The position numbers and the translations under genes are program-made. The notes beneath the pieces are model-generated. The model was not told where the DNA came from. It did not search any database and saw only the letters and a list, made by a program, of their open reading frames with translations. This document shows, piece after piece, positions 11,701 to 21,110 of a stretch of DNA of 64,000 bases; position 1 is the first letter of the stretch; every line of letters starts with the position of its first letter. Origin of the DNA: Paralvinella palmiformis (Eukaryota; Annelida; Polychaeta; Terebellida; Alvinellidae); assembly GCA_025642065.1 (NCBI GenBank), contig JAODUP010000021.1:606501-670500 (forward strand), in the 5' to 3' direction.

Positions 11701-14700
11701 GTCTTTGACCTCACTTCGTTACCTTCGGAGGTCGCTCGGCCCATTTAGCCTACTGTGTGCACAAAAATGGCCGTAAAACATCAATCATCGTCATCATTAT
11801 TGTCAGATTGTTGCTTCTGGCACATACCTTTATAGTATTCCCACAATTTTGACACACTCATTATTTCGAGGACCCAAAAAGAGAACTGGTCATGATAACT
11901 TAAGTACACATTTCCTAGAATTGATTAATGAACCTCTAAGTCTACTTATCAATAAATTCTTAAAGACTTTCCAGATTCACTAAAAATGGCAAAAGTAATA
12001 CCAATATACAAAGATAAAGTCAAAGAAAACTTTTTGAATTATAGACCAATCTCATTGCTGCTGCCTTCTGTCTCAAAAATACTTGAGAAAATAGTACACA
12101 AATGATTAATTTTTTTTATAGAATTTCATGATTTACTTTATGATAATCAGTTTGGTTTTAGATGCAAATATAGCACAATAGATGCTGTTATAAAATTGAT
12201 TACTGATACATGTAAAGGTTTAGATGAAAACGAAGAAACTTTAGCTGTATATTTAGATTTATCAAATGCATTTGATACGATTGATCACAGTATTTTACTG
12301 AAAAGGTTAGATTTTTATGGCATAAGAGGACAGGTTTTAGACTGGTTTTCTAGCTACCTATACAATAGAAAAGAATTTGTTCATTGTATGGGAAGTAATT
12401 CCCACGCTGAAACCATTAAATGTAGTGTTTCACAGGGTTCTGTACTTGGACCATTGCTTTTCATTGTTTATACTAATGATCTTCCCAGATATATAAACTT
12501 AGCTAAGTCAATATTATTTGCAGATGATGCAACAGTTTATTTATCTTCTAAACATTTAACTTATTTGTATACAACAATGACTAATGAACTAACTAAATCT
12601 AACCGATTGGTTTAGAGCCAACAAATGTTTGTTTAATACATCTAAAACAAATTACATGATATTCACGTACCAAAAGCGACAAGATACCAACATGGATCTT
12701 CAACTATCTAACAGTAACATTCAGAGAACCAATTGTGCCAAATTCTTGGGATTGGATGTTGATGATAAATTAAAATGGGACGAACATATTAATATGATGA
12801 AAAAGAAAATATCTTTGCAATTAATAAAGTTAAACACATCATGCCAAAAAGACACTTTATTACTCTCATATATCCATACTTAACTTATGGCATTATATTA
12901 TGGGGGGGAGAAAGTCGTGTTCATTTATCAAAATTGATTATAATGCCAAAAAAAGTGTCCGAATCATTACAGGATTCACTAGAGTATAGGTCACATATAT
13001 TCACTATAGGGCACATACAGCACCAATATTCAAACACGTTCTCAAATTAGTAGACTTGTATCAATTATAAGTTAACAAATATGTGCTATGATTATTTAAC
13101 GGCTTATTGCCATCTTCGTTAAAACATATATTTACATTATCACAAAATCAACATGGCCACAACACCAGACACTTGGCTGCGTGCCAAAGCATCATCCAAA
13201 TGGGTCCTCAAACGTGGAACTTTTACCGCCTGATATCTACATAGGCAACTCATTGCTCATAGCTTGTGCAGGTTTCTCATCCAGATTCAAACAATCCACA
13301 CTGGAGGGCAACAATGACTAATTCAATTTTTTGGTCCATGTATTTATGGCGCTGGATATTCTTTTAATGAGTGGGATAGGGTTATGGGGAATACATCAGA
13401 GTGGCAACATCAGATTTACGGAATAAATCCGTACTTATTATGTCAAATTGACTACATCTTCCATTAACTTGCAGAATGGCTCCAACTAAAATTCTAACAT
13501 ATTTTATGTATAGACATACACAATTTAATTACGTCATGTAGACTCTTTTCTACATCTGTCACCTGTATACTTATTGTATTTATTATTTACTTCTCTTCGT
13601 GAATCTTTACCTTTGTATGTCAACACATATTTGTATACATTCCAGAAAATAAAGTCATTCATTAATTAAATTGTTCCAGTTTAACTGTTGGCTATGTTTT
13701 GTAAACATTTATTCTACTTCGTGTCATTTTTCAGTACCAAGCCTAGCTGGGCTGACCAAGTAGAACTTGGAGAAGATGGTAAGTGTGTCTTCCTTTGACT
13801 GTTTCCATGTTGTTTTTTTTGTCAAAAGTATCAACTGCAGTGCTGTATAAAATAGTGTGCTAATAAGAATTAATTCTGACTGGAAATAAGATTTATTTTA
13901 TTTTTCAGAATAAAGCATGATTTTTTGTTGGCAACCATGTTATTCATGTAGATATATATATACTCATCAAGCAGAGAGTGGGTTCGAACCTCGGCATGGT
14001 CATATCTGACGGGTGTTTCATCTTTGACTTCGCTTCATTACCTTTGGAGGTCACTCACCCCATTAAAGCGGACGTAAAACATCAATCATCATCAAAGCAG
14101 AGATCGACACCATTCACGTGTTTCTCCTCTTTGAAGGTCATACACATCAGACAGATGTTTGACCTTAATTTGATACTTATCTGTCCTATGGTTATAACTG
14201 ATTGGTTTACGAAGCATGCTGTTCCTTTTGTTTTATTCAGATACATTACCACCACCACATGAGGACTTCGATGAGAACAAAGGCACCAAGACCATCACTG
14301 AAATTAAATTTAATGACGATGGGAAAAAAGTGAAGGTCAGTAGTGATCAGTAATTCTGGTGGTTATTTTTTATATGTTCTTTTTTCTGTTAAAAGTATAT
14401 TCACAGGAGTGCCACTGATCTCAGTACATTTTTATTTGAGTTTTGCCAGATTTATTTCCTAATAAAAGCCGGGTATGAAAGTTTTCCAGTATTTTTTGTT
14501 GATCGGCCATGGTTTTTGGTAGAATGTCAGTCACTTTATAGAACATATAATTTTTAGTTTTCAGTGTATGTCCTTGACATTAACAAGCAACTAAAAATTG
14601 TAAATTTTACATTGTTATTCAAATTCAGTTAGACAATGCTATCTTCCTCGGTGATTGCCTGGCCCATGACATGTTTTCTATAACATAGCCTTCCTTTAGT

Positions 14701-15375
14701 TGGGATTTGACCATCTCTCCAATAGTTTAGCTTTTTGAGCCTTTATATTAATCGGCATGAGTCACCATCTTTCCAACAGATTCTTACACAGTCGCTGATT
14801 GGTTGGACTCAATGTTTCCACTAGCACTGTTGCAAATTGTCCTGCATGTTTTGAGTTATATGGTCAGGCAGGTTGGCACAAAAATATAATGAAAAGAATA
14901 AAAGTATTTTTTATTAGCTGGCGGCGGGTTTCACTTTCAGCTGTGATTGGCGGCTTTGTAAAACAGGTATCAGGGTTGAGAATTTCCCGCAGATCGGCAG
15001 TTTCCCGCATTTTTTAAATATTTCCCAAAAAATCAACCATAAATATAACCTCAGGATGCCTCAAATTTCAAACTTTTCATTTTCCAGCTTTTCTCTTTTG
15101 TTCTCATCCCTGAAGTATTAAAAAAACAAGTATTCAACCTTACAACATTTTTCATATTACAAGATTCATTGTCTAATATGTTAGTTAATATTGGACTGGC
15201 TGATACCTTCCTAACTCACTTACTCCTGTGCGTTATATGAACATTGAATTAAAAACTCCTGATCAGTATAACATGATGTGTTAAAGCTACTTAGTCTTAG
15301 ACTCTGTTAGAGAACAGTACTGATAATTACTAATGTTTTATAGTAAAAACTGGGATTGTTATTAATCATTTTACA

Positions 15376-15416
<41 letters not shown>

Positions 15417-18400
15417 GGCCCCATGGTATAGGTGTCGACTGTGTTATAGGTAGACGATAATAGGGAGTTCATGTATTCACCTCGTTTTGTACCATCCTTG
15501 AAGATTACGTACAACTGTTTATTTCATAAATGTTCCCAGTTAATTGTTTAATCATTTGTTGACTTAAATATAAATATTACCTCAGTGTTTGCGTGGAAAA
15601 TAAAATGTTTCTGCAAAATTGAGCAAAAAAGTAAAGGAAATCATTATTCACCTGGCTGCTGGTTCCCCAGTGAAGATTTTGTCTCCAGCCCACCCGATAA
15701 ATATTCGGTTCCCCAGTGAACATTTTGCCACTGGCACACCCAGCCAAGACCAAATTTGAGGCGTCTTCTTGCACTAAGTTCACCAAAGATGACTCATTTT
15801 ACAATAACCCGACTGGATTTGCTGGCCACGAGTTCAGATTTATGTTGTTGCGCACCCGGCTGCTGGGTAAGCAGTCACTGATACTTTCCTTTGGGATGAA
15901 TAAGACCGGAATTGATAAATTGGAATTGATAAATTTGAATTGGAATTGACAAAATGGATAATATATATATATTATAACAGGAACAATGCTAATCACCTGT
16001 TACAGAAGTACTTGCTTTCTCATGTTCTTAATTTTTGGCAAATAATTAATATTGTGTTACAGCGGCAACCTTGATATCCAAGCATGAATTTGTTTATTTC
16101 AGATAGTGAAGACGTACAAAATAGAAACCCGTAAGGTGTCCAAGTCTATTGCAAGACGAAAGGTATTACCTTGTTTAAAATGCTTGTATCCCGCTTATAG
16201 AAACTACTTTCTTGTTGTTTGATCCTTTGCCTAAAGGTTGGATCAGATAAACCATTTGAATGATTTTTACCTTTTTCTGTTTGTCAGCCTTTTGTTTAAT
16301 ACTATCTGTGGGTAAATGTTAAGATATTTTGTGCAGTGAACTAATGAAAATGTGGCGTAGCCTTTTTTGCATGGTTAAGACTTATTTCAATTATCAGGAT
16401 CCTTACCAACTAATTATTAGTTTCATTTGAAAATCATGTAATCCTAGCCTTGTGAGCACATGGCATTGATCAGTTAATGAGAGCTTTATTTATTGTACTC
16501 ATTTGGGTTTTTTTTTGGCGTGAAACATTCTACACTCTCCTAATGGCTTAACATTTTGTGTTTAAGCTAAGGTTCTTACTAATTTATGCTTGGTTCTTCT
16601 GGTGTGGAGAGAACACGTGGCACACTTGATAGTGTGCACTGTGCTGCAGACTTGGGGATTGTTTTAATATAATATCTTTGTCCCCTTGCCATAGACTACA
16701 CATCGAGACCAGCAGTGACTATGACTGATACTATTCTGAAAAGATCACTCGTTGCGTGATTCAGCTTATTCCGTTGAGTTACTGTAGTTGTCTGGGTGGT
16801 CTCACTCAGCTGCTGTACGTATCCTTATTCAGTGTTCGGTGACATGTTCAGTCAAGAAATGTAGGTCATAATAGCTGTTGAAGCGTGGTATTGTGGTCTG
16901 TCAGAGAACCTTTGGCTTTAGCACTGAAGGTTTCTGTTAGGGGTTACCTCACCTTTAGTCCATGTCAGTCTAGCCTCTACCCATTGACCAGTCGATCTTG
17001 TTTTGGCTTGCTAACAGAAGCCAGAACTCTTGCACCGTAGCTCTCTGGGTCACTGCATCATGGAATGAACTATGGAGGGAGGAGTGGTTTAGTGATGCTA
17101 TACAGTTTGAATTGACTCGAGGTAACTATGGAGGGAGGAGTTTTGTCATGTAGTCACCCCTGGGCTATATGTCCCAGGTGACCAGCACCAAAGTTAAACA
17201 GCACTCCTCCTGGAAAACCTGGAAAATAACAAATTCATTTTCCAGGTCCTGGAAATGTTCTTGAATTTACTAAATCTGGAAATGTCCTGGAACAAAATAT
17301 TGCCTGTGAAAACAAAAATTAGAACAAAAAGCCCAATAATAAATATCATATCTGTAAAAGAAACCTTCGATTGTAGAAGAAAAAGAGTACAGGTACATTG
17401 TCTTGATAGCCCATGGATCAGACAGTTAGAAGGGGGTGAGGAGGAGGCTGTACCATAAAAATTTCAATAATCGATCATACACTGAATAAATATGGTATAC
17501 TTATTCACTTTTTATTACCTTTAAATCTTGTATACTTTGTCCTGGAAAATTGTAATTTTGTCCTGGAAAAGTCCTGAAAACTAATAGGTCATGTGAAGTG
17601 AGAACTTCATTGTTCAGACGTGGGTTGGAGTAAATGATTAAAAAGAGCCGAGTCTTTGGCATAATCGTGTTCATGACACATTACTTGTTATCAAATATAC
17701 GTGTAATGTTGAAGAAGGTCAATTCTGGGGCTGGAGTTTTGAGGAAAATATTGACAAATATTCTTAATCGATTTAGTGATAGTGGAAGTAATTGGCAGAT
17801 TTTAATACGTCTACTTCTTGATTTGATGGCATCCGTGGTTTTTGTTTTTTAGACTTTGAAGAAATTTGGTGCTGCAAGCGGTGATCCACCCGGTCCCAAT
17901 CCAGCCAATACTTATATATCGGAAGATGTCTTCTTCCAGTTTGTTCGAAACATGGAGGTATGTTACTGAACTTGACAGGTTTATTTTGGTCAATTTTCTT
18001 ACTAGAATAGAGCTCCATTTAACGTTTTGTTTGTCATTGTTGTTATTATTTGTATTATTATCATCATTGTAATAGTATACATTGGCACATAACACAGTAA
18101 ATTTCATTGACTTAGGATTGAGAAATGTTTTCATTGCATGGGAATGATTTAAGTGGAGAAGTGATAATAACGTGATCATCTATGTATAGTTGGATAAATG
18201 CGGAGGGTTCTGTGTAGAGAAATGGTCGCTGGTGTGAGTTCGACTTCGGTGGTTTTAAATTATCCTCAGTTTCATATGTTCGATCAACATCTAAAGCCAG
18301 TTGTGTACTTCTAGCACCGAGCGGACGATGAAGATGACCCTCTATCCAAACTGAAGAACCACAAGATGGTGTCCTGTCGTATTTGTAAGGGAGATCATTG

Positions 18401-20808
18401 GACGACGAGGTGTCCTTACAAAGACACACTGGCACCGATCCAGGATGCGCTCGACGGTGATAAGAAGAAGGAGGAAGTCCCGGAGGAAACACAAGAAACA
18501 CCAGCTTCTTCGGCACCGTCACGTCCTGGCAAATATGTGCCTCCCAATCTGAGAGATGGTGGAAACAGGCGTGGTGAAACTATGACACCAGGAAGAAACA
18601 GAGGTCAGTGTATTTGTTATAATGAGACTAATGTTTCCCAGGGTTTGAGAAGTTTATGGATTTCCGCTATTTTATACCGAAATGTGATTGTTATTTGGTA
18701 AACACACGCCAACCAGCTGCTGGTTATATATGCTTTGTTCACATCTGTGTTTGTTGTATTAGTTTCCCTGTGCAGTCGCCTCTCTTCCATATATACCAGT
18801 TGGGTCAGTTCAGTTCCAGAATTGGAATTGATGGGCATTTGGAATTGAAGTTTGCTACAAAAACATTAAATCCACAAATTAATTTAACATAAAATATTTC
18901 TTCCATGACAATCCTACTTGGAATATAAACTACTTGGATTTGATATTTCAAGTAGGTACTCAGAGTACCTACTCCAATCAGTGATTGGAGTAGGTAAAAA
19001 TGGAATTGGAATTGATAAATTTGATTTGGAATTGACAAAATGGAATTGTATAGTATACTATATTGTCTGACTCAAAAGGAATAACCATTTCCATCAGCGA
19101 TTACAGCGGTATAACAGCTATCTGTCAGACTAACATATTCTCTTTCATTCCTTGACTAATCCAGATGATACAGCCACTATCCGTGTGACGAACCTCTCAG
19201 AAGACACGAGAGAAACAGATCTTCAGGAACTGTTCCGGCCATTCGGATCTATAGCTAGGATTTACCTAGCCAAGGATAAAAATACTGGCCAGTCAAAGGT
19301 GAGAGAGAAAGTGATACGATTTCAGAAATTATGTGATTTATATATCATTGTTGGAGGAGACGTATCATTTATATTGCAACTTAATACTTGTGGTTGTGGT
19401 ACATTCAGTTAATGTCCCGCATCCACTTCAGTAGTGTTGGCACATTTATCATGAAGGTACAATGGCGTTGGTACTTGTTGGAGCCTAGGTGATCTATTGA
19501 TGCAGATTAGTTGGATTCAGTGCCTCGATGTGATTGATATTAGAAAATAGTGTTTGGCAGGAACTCTAGGCGAGCTTTGTCAATTGGTGGAAAACGTCCT
19601 GAATCAGTCGTTTTTATTAAAGAAAATGTTATCGGTTTATTTCTTTTTGATGTTTTACTGTTGGATTTATTTTATTCGCTTTAAATGTGTGTAAATTGAT
19701 GCCTAGCCAAATAGTTTAGTCGCATTCCATATAAAAAAAAGGTCATGATAATCATATATTTTATAATATTTTTATAGTTTTGTTGGAGATAGGCAGTGTA
19801 ACATTTTGAAGAGGTATTGTTTTGTAATCATTGCAAATGTTGGTCCAGTTCTATGATTGTTGCCTGATGAAGGACAACATGACTGGACATAATGTCATGA
19901 CCATGACAATGGGACAGACATGGGGTCAGTTCAATTCCAGAATTGGAATTGCTTATTTAAAAAAAATGGAATTCGATTTGAAGTTGGTGGCAAAACATTT
20001 ATTCCACAAATTAATTTACCATTTAATTTTTTAATTCTTAAATATTTCTTCCATGACAATCCTACTTGGAAGTATGTACTCGAAGTAGGTCTTCCAAGTA
20101 GGTACTCGGGAGTACCTACTCATGGTAAAAAGTAGTAGGTAAAAATGGAATTGATAGAATTGGAATTGATTATAAAATTTTATTTAGAATTGACCAAATG
20201 GAATTGACCCCATGTCTGCAGTCGGATGCAGTATTCGGTTTAGACTTCACTGAACACAGATCTATTGCTGAAGGGTGTTCCTGAGATTCATAACTGGTCA
20301 TCATAAAGAACATATTATGTCTTATCAGTATTTAAAGACCACAGTGGATGGTCTTATGCATGGTTTATTCTGTTGTGTGACATTTTCCAGTATCTGAATA
20401 GAATTGTTAGTGAGTTGCGATAGATTACTCAGCATTGCTAGTAACATGAATTGTTTTCTATGTTAGTTGAGTTAATTAATGCTGTGTGCCTTTAATGTTA
20501 ATGAGTACAAGTATTGTTTCCTAATTATTTATAATTTAACTTTTTTTAATTTTCAGGGTTTTGCTTTCATAAATTTCCATCGAAAAGAAGATGCCGAGAG
20601 GGCTATAGCTGGCGTTTCTGGCTTCGGCTATGATCACTTAATATTGAACGTGGAATGGGCAAAGTAAGATTCCAATACTTATAATTGCTATTTCCTTAGA
20701 AGTTGTATATTTAACAAGTGTTAAAAAAAATATTTTGTTTCTTTTCTGACAATTTCTTTAAAATTTGTGTTTTCTTTTTCCTATTGCAGACCCAGTGGTA
20801 ATCAGTAG
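5689..20808 (+). CDS. EIF3G: eIF3g, translation initiation factor 3 subunit G (9 coding exons)
   Basis: The joined exons are 5689-5705, 13735-13778, 14241-14335, 16103-16162, 17853-17957, 18315-18603, 19165-19298, 20557-20663 and 20790-20808. They give 870 nt, 289 residues plus TAG, with every intron GT-AG and no frame break. eIF3g is a cytoplasmic RNA-binding subunit of the eIF3 complex that acts in 43S recruitment, scanning and reinitiation. The N-terminal part has a KPSWADQ motif and a basic segment rich in K and R (about residues 48-76). A zinc-knuckle-like motif C128-X2-C131-X3-H135-X4-C140 lies in exon 6. [11 protein letters not shown] segment precedes the RRM (about residues 207-285) with RNP2 IRVTNL (209-214) and RNP1 KGFAFINF (248-255). 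The protein ends NVEWAKPSGNQ. The length lies between the shorter insect and longer vertebrate forms as I recall them. Intron phases are 2,1,0,0,0,1,0,2. The identification rests on family recognition, not on a search. Confidence 0.95.
5866..8092. mobile_element. Putative 2.2-kb DNA-transposon derivative in eIF3g intron 1
   Basis: The left block (about 5866-5947) and right block (about 8028-8092) are inverted copies of each other. Both carry TTTTCGGACACTG followed by AGAATTCGGACACTTCATTACAAATT. The left copy has about 14 extra bases that make an internal hairpin (GACACTGT...ACAGTGTC). No transposase-like reading frame lies between them. Ends and target duplication could not be fixed, and two independent short repeats would be an alternative. 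Confidence 0.5.
8093..9030. other. eIF3g intron 1, unassigned sequence
   Basis: No coding signal or recognised element was seen. Imperfect phrases such as 'gacattagtgacaaatgggcc' recur locally (8765-8830), suggesting a decayed tandem duplication. Confidence 0.4.
9031..9668. repeat. Further TTTTCGGACAC / GTGTCCGAATTCTG motifs in intron 1
   Basis: Copies of the same terminal-type motif occur at 9031-9041, 9374-9390, about 9548-9564 and 9656-9668 in mixed orientation. A variant is at about 8991-9004 and a partial copy at 6365-6373. They may be ends of degraded related elements. Confidence 0.45.
9669..10320. other. eIF3g intron 1, unassigned AT-rich sequence
   Basis: No recognised element or coding signal was seen in this interval. 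Confidence 0.4.
10321..10400. mobile_element. Fragment of family-D hAT-like repeat (left end only)
   Basis: AGGGTTCCCACGCATCCTGG, followed by AATTTTCCAGGTCCT and a TTAAATTTGGTAAAAT segment, matches the left ends at 22944 and 44076. The sequence then diverges. Confidence 0.65.
10555..11320 (-). pseudogene. LINE reverse-transcriptase C-terminal remnant (CR1/Jockey-like)
   Basis: On the minus strand, from about 11000 downward, one frame reads LDYCSQLWS and then SFTRKMAG. After a one-base frame change it continues as [11 protein letters not shown] (about 10870) and [10 protein letters not shown] (about 10800-10830). The element closes with [20 protein letters not shown] (about 10610-10690). These are typical of the region after the RT thumb in CR1/Jockey-type LINE ORF2. 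The catalytic domain is absent and frames are broken, so this is a 5'-truncated dead copy. Confidence 0.75.
11608..11804 (+). mobile_element. SINE-A copy with 16-bp target duplication
   Basis: This is a full-length family member: tRNA-like head with TTCTAGCGGTAGAGTG, B box GTTCAAATC, and an ACATCAATCATCGTCATC end. The flanks are AGATTCTTGCTTCTGG (11592-11607) and AGATTGTTGCTTCTGG (11805-11820), one mismatch in 16. Confidence 0.88.
11885..13670 (+). pseudogene. LINE remnant with reverse-transcriptase domain (CR1/Jockey-like)
   Basis: Palm-domain blocks follow in order on the plus strand: a [14 protein letters not shown] and NYRPISLLL region (about 11970-12070), [19 protein letters not shown] (12244-12300), a [20 protein letters not shown] block (12427-12486) and the catalytic FADDAT (about 12517-12534). 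Thumb-type sequence with [13 protein letters not shown] follows at about 12728-12767. A frame change near 11965, a stop near 12103 and further breaks after 12612 show it is inactive. The 5' part with the endonuclease is missing. The 3' end is near an AATAAA at 13648, only about 65 bases before eIF3g exon 2. Confidence 0.85.
13735..13778 (+). CDS. EIF3G: eIF3g coding exon 2
   Basis: The acceptor is TTTTTCAG and the donor is GTAAGT. The 44-nt exon encodes [14 protein letters not shown], containing the conserved SWADQVE segment near the eIF3g N-terminus. It enters in phase 2 and leaves in phase 1. Confidence 0.92.
13978..14094 (+). mobile_element. 5'-truncated SINE-A copy in eIF3g intron 2
   Basis: The copy begins at the B box (GGTTCGAACC), lacks the A box, and runs to the ATCAATCATCATC end. 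The duplication AAGCAGAGA (13969-13977 and 14095-14103) brackets it exactly. The start within the tRNA head shows truncation at insertion rather than later loss. Confidence 0.85.
14241..14335 (+). CDS. EIF3G: eIF3g coding exon 3
   Basis: The acceptor is TTTTATTCAG and the donor is GTCAGT. The exon encodes an acidic and proline-containing stretch ([12 protein letters not shown]), then [17 protein letters not shown], which matches the conserved start of the eIF3g N-terminal domain. It ends exactly at a codon boundary. Confidence 0.93.
15660..15742. repeat. Imperfect 48-bp tandem duplication
   Basis: GGTTCCCCAGTGAAGATTTT at 15660 is repeated as GGTTCCCCAGTGAACATTTT at 15708, and both are followed by similar C-rich sequence ending in CACCC. 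The period is about 48 bp and there are two units. Confidence 0.7.
15896..15956. mobile_element. Fragment of family-E GAATTG-rich MITE (intron 3)
   Basis: Repeated GGAATTGATAAATT units ending in GGAATTGACAAAATGG match the right-hand part of the elements at 18800 and 19915. Confidence 0.6.
16103..16162 (+). CDS. EIF3G: eIF3g coding exon 4
   Basis: This 60-nt, 20-codon exon encodes a basic segment beginning [11 protein letters not shown] and ending IARRK, a conserved part of the eIF3g N-terminal domain. The acceptor is TTTATTTCAG and the donor GTATTA is a little weaker than the others. It is in phase 0 on both sides. Confidence 0.93.
16163..17145. other. eIF3g intron 4, unassigned part
   Basis: A local near-duplicate 'aactatggagggaggag' occurs at about 17068 and 17123. 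No recognised element or coding signal was seen. Confidence 0.45.
17146..17205 (+). mobile_element. 3' end fragment of the ACTC-tailed SINE family (SINE-T)
   Basis: TCCCAGGTGACCAGCACC, then AAAGTTAAACAGCACTCCTCC, matches the 3' end seen before the ACTC arrays at 29834, 31436 and 32405, but here no array follows. Confidence 0.55.
17206..17585. mobile_element. Family-D hAT-like repeat, nearly full length (intron 4)
   Basis: The left side has CCTGGAAAATAACAAATTCA and a TTTTCCAGGTCCTGG segment. The interior has AGAAGGGGGTGAGGAGGAGG (about 17430). The right side has ACTTTGTCCTGGAAAATTG (about 17536). Its order matches the interrupted copies at 22944-23983 and 44076-45178. The exact termini are eroded. 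Confidence 0.7.
17853..17957 (+). CDS. EIF3G: eIF3g coding exon 5
   Basis: This 105-nt exon encodes [20 protein letters not shown] and continues to FVRNME. The KKFG...DPPGPN block is characteristic of eIF3g. The acceptor has a strong T tract (TTTGTTTTTTAG) and the donor is GTATGT. It is in phase 0 on both sides. Confidence 0.94.
18315..18603 (+). CDS. EIF3G: eIF3g coding exon 6, zinc-knuckle-like exon
   Basis: This is the largest exon (289 nt). It encodes an acidic DDEDDP stretch, the invariant-looking [19 protein letters not shown] segment with Cys128, Cys131, His135 and Cys140, a variable low-complexity linker ([17 protein letters not shown]) and the [10 protein letters not shown] segment before the RRM. 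The donor GTCAGT at 18604 splits a Gly/Asp codon completed by exon 7. Reading through the donor would add a short non-conserved tail, so splicing here is preferred. Confidence 0.95.
18800..19048. mobile_element. Family-E MITE in eIF3g intron 6
   Basis: It starts GTTGGGTCAGTTCAGTTCCA and ends GGAATTGACAAAATGGAATT. The middle has CATGACAATCCTACTTGGAA and AGTAGGTACT palindromes. It aligns along its length with the element at 19915-20218 in the next intron. Both ends are GGTCA/GGAATTG-type inverted repeats. Confidence 0.75.
19165..19298 (+). CDS. EIF3G: eIF3g coding exon 7, first half of the RRM
   Basis: The acceptor is CTAATCCAG and the donor GTGAGA. The exon encodes [20 protein letters not shown] and continues through [18 protein letters not shown] to TGQSK. 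RNP2 is IRVTNL. The RRM is divided exactly before the RNP1 Gly, so exons 7 and 8 must be joined for a working fold. Confidence 0.95.
19915..20218. mobile_element. Family-E MITE in eIF3g intron 7, 304 bp
   Basis: The terminal inverted repeat is CAGACATGGGGTCA(G/A)TTC on the left and its complement ending CCCCATGTCTG on the right. Flanking octamers CAATGGGA (19907-19914) and CAGTCGGA (20219-20226) match at six of eight positions, so a hAT-type 8-bp duplication is possible. The interior repeats GGAATTG and AGTAGGTACT. No coding capacity was seen. Confidence 0.75.
20557..20663 (+). CDS. EIF3G: eIF3g coding exon 8, second half of the RRM
   Basis: This exon encodes [20 protein letters not shown] and then [15 protein letters not shown]. 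It completes RNP1 and the last strand of the RRM. The acceptor is TTTTTAATTTTCAG and the donor is GTAAGA. It leaves in phase 2. Confidence 0.95.
20790..20808 (+). CDS. EIF3G: eIF3g coding exon 9 with stop codon
   Basis: After the acceptor CCTATTGCAG, one base completes a Lys codon, followed by PSGNQ and TAG at 20806-20808. The short PS-containing tail after EWAK matches the usual end of eIF3g. Confidence 0.92.
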
Positions 20809-20861
20809 GCGTAATACTGGAAGGATAAACCACATGCACACACACACATTGTTAGCTTGTT

Positions 20862-20910
<49 letters not shown>

Positions 20911-21110
20911 TACACACCTTTCCCTGTTGTGTCTTAAATTGAAGATATTTTCAAAACCTAGCGTAATTATTTCCTAATAACACAAACATCTAAACCTATA
21001 TTTTCTGTTTTGTCTTCATGATAATATTTTTCCCCAGAAGGAGCGATCACTTCCTGATAGAGTTGTGCTATTGAATGCTTAGAAATAAACAACAATCTTA
21101 AAAACTACTA
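20809..21110 (+). other. eIF3g probable 3' UTR with internal microsatellite
   Basis: The region after the stop carries a compound CA/TA/CA microsatellite (about 20835-20911) and then unique AT-rich sequence up to a canonical AATAAA at 21084-21089. The end is placed about 20 bases after this hexamer by inference. Confidence 0.6.
21084..21089 (+). promoter_or_regulatory. Candidate polyadenylation signal AATAAA for eIF3g
   Basis: This is the first canonical AATAAA after the eIF3g stop codon, 276 bases downstream. Other AATAAA hexamers follow further on, so it is a candidate only. Confidence 0.55.

Larger units (their letters stand above)
14336..16102. other. eIF3g intron 3, mostly unassigned
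   Basis: The intron holds a CA/TA microsatellite (about 15378-15412), a direct duplication near 15660-15742, and a fragment of family E at 15896-15956. No coding signal was seen elsewhere in it. Confidence 0.6.

Noticed and set aside
18604..18701. Extension of eIF3g exon 6 past the GTCAGT donor to a stop at about 18701
   Set aside because: The added residues are not like eIF3g, and splicing to exon 7 restores the conserved RRM in frame. A rare isoform cannot be excluded without transcripts.
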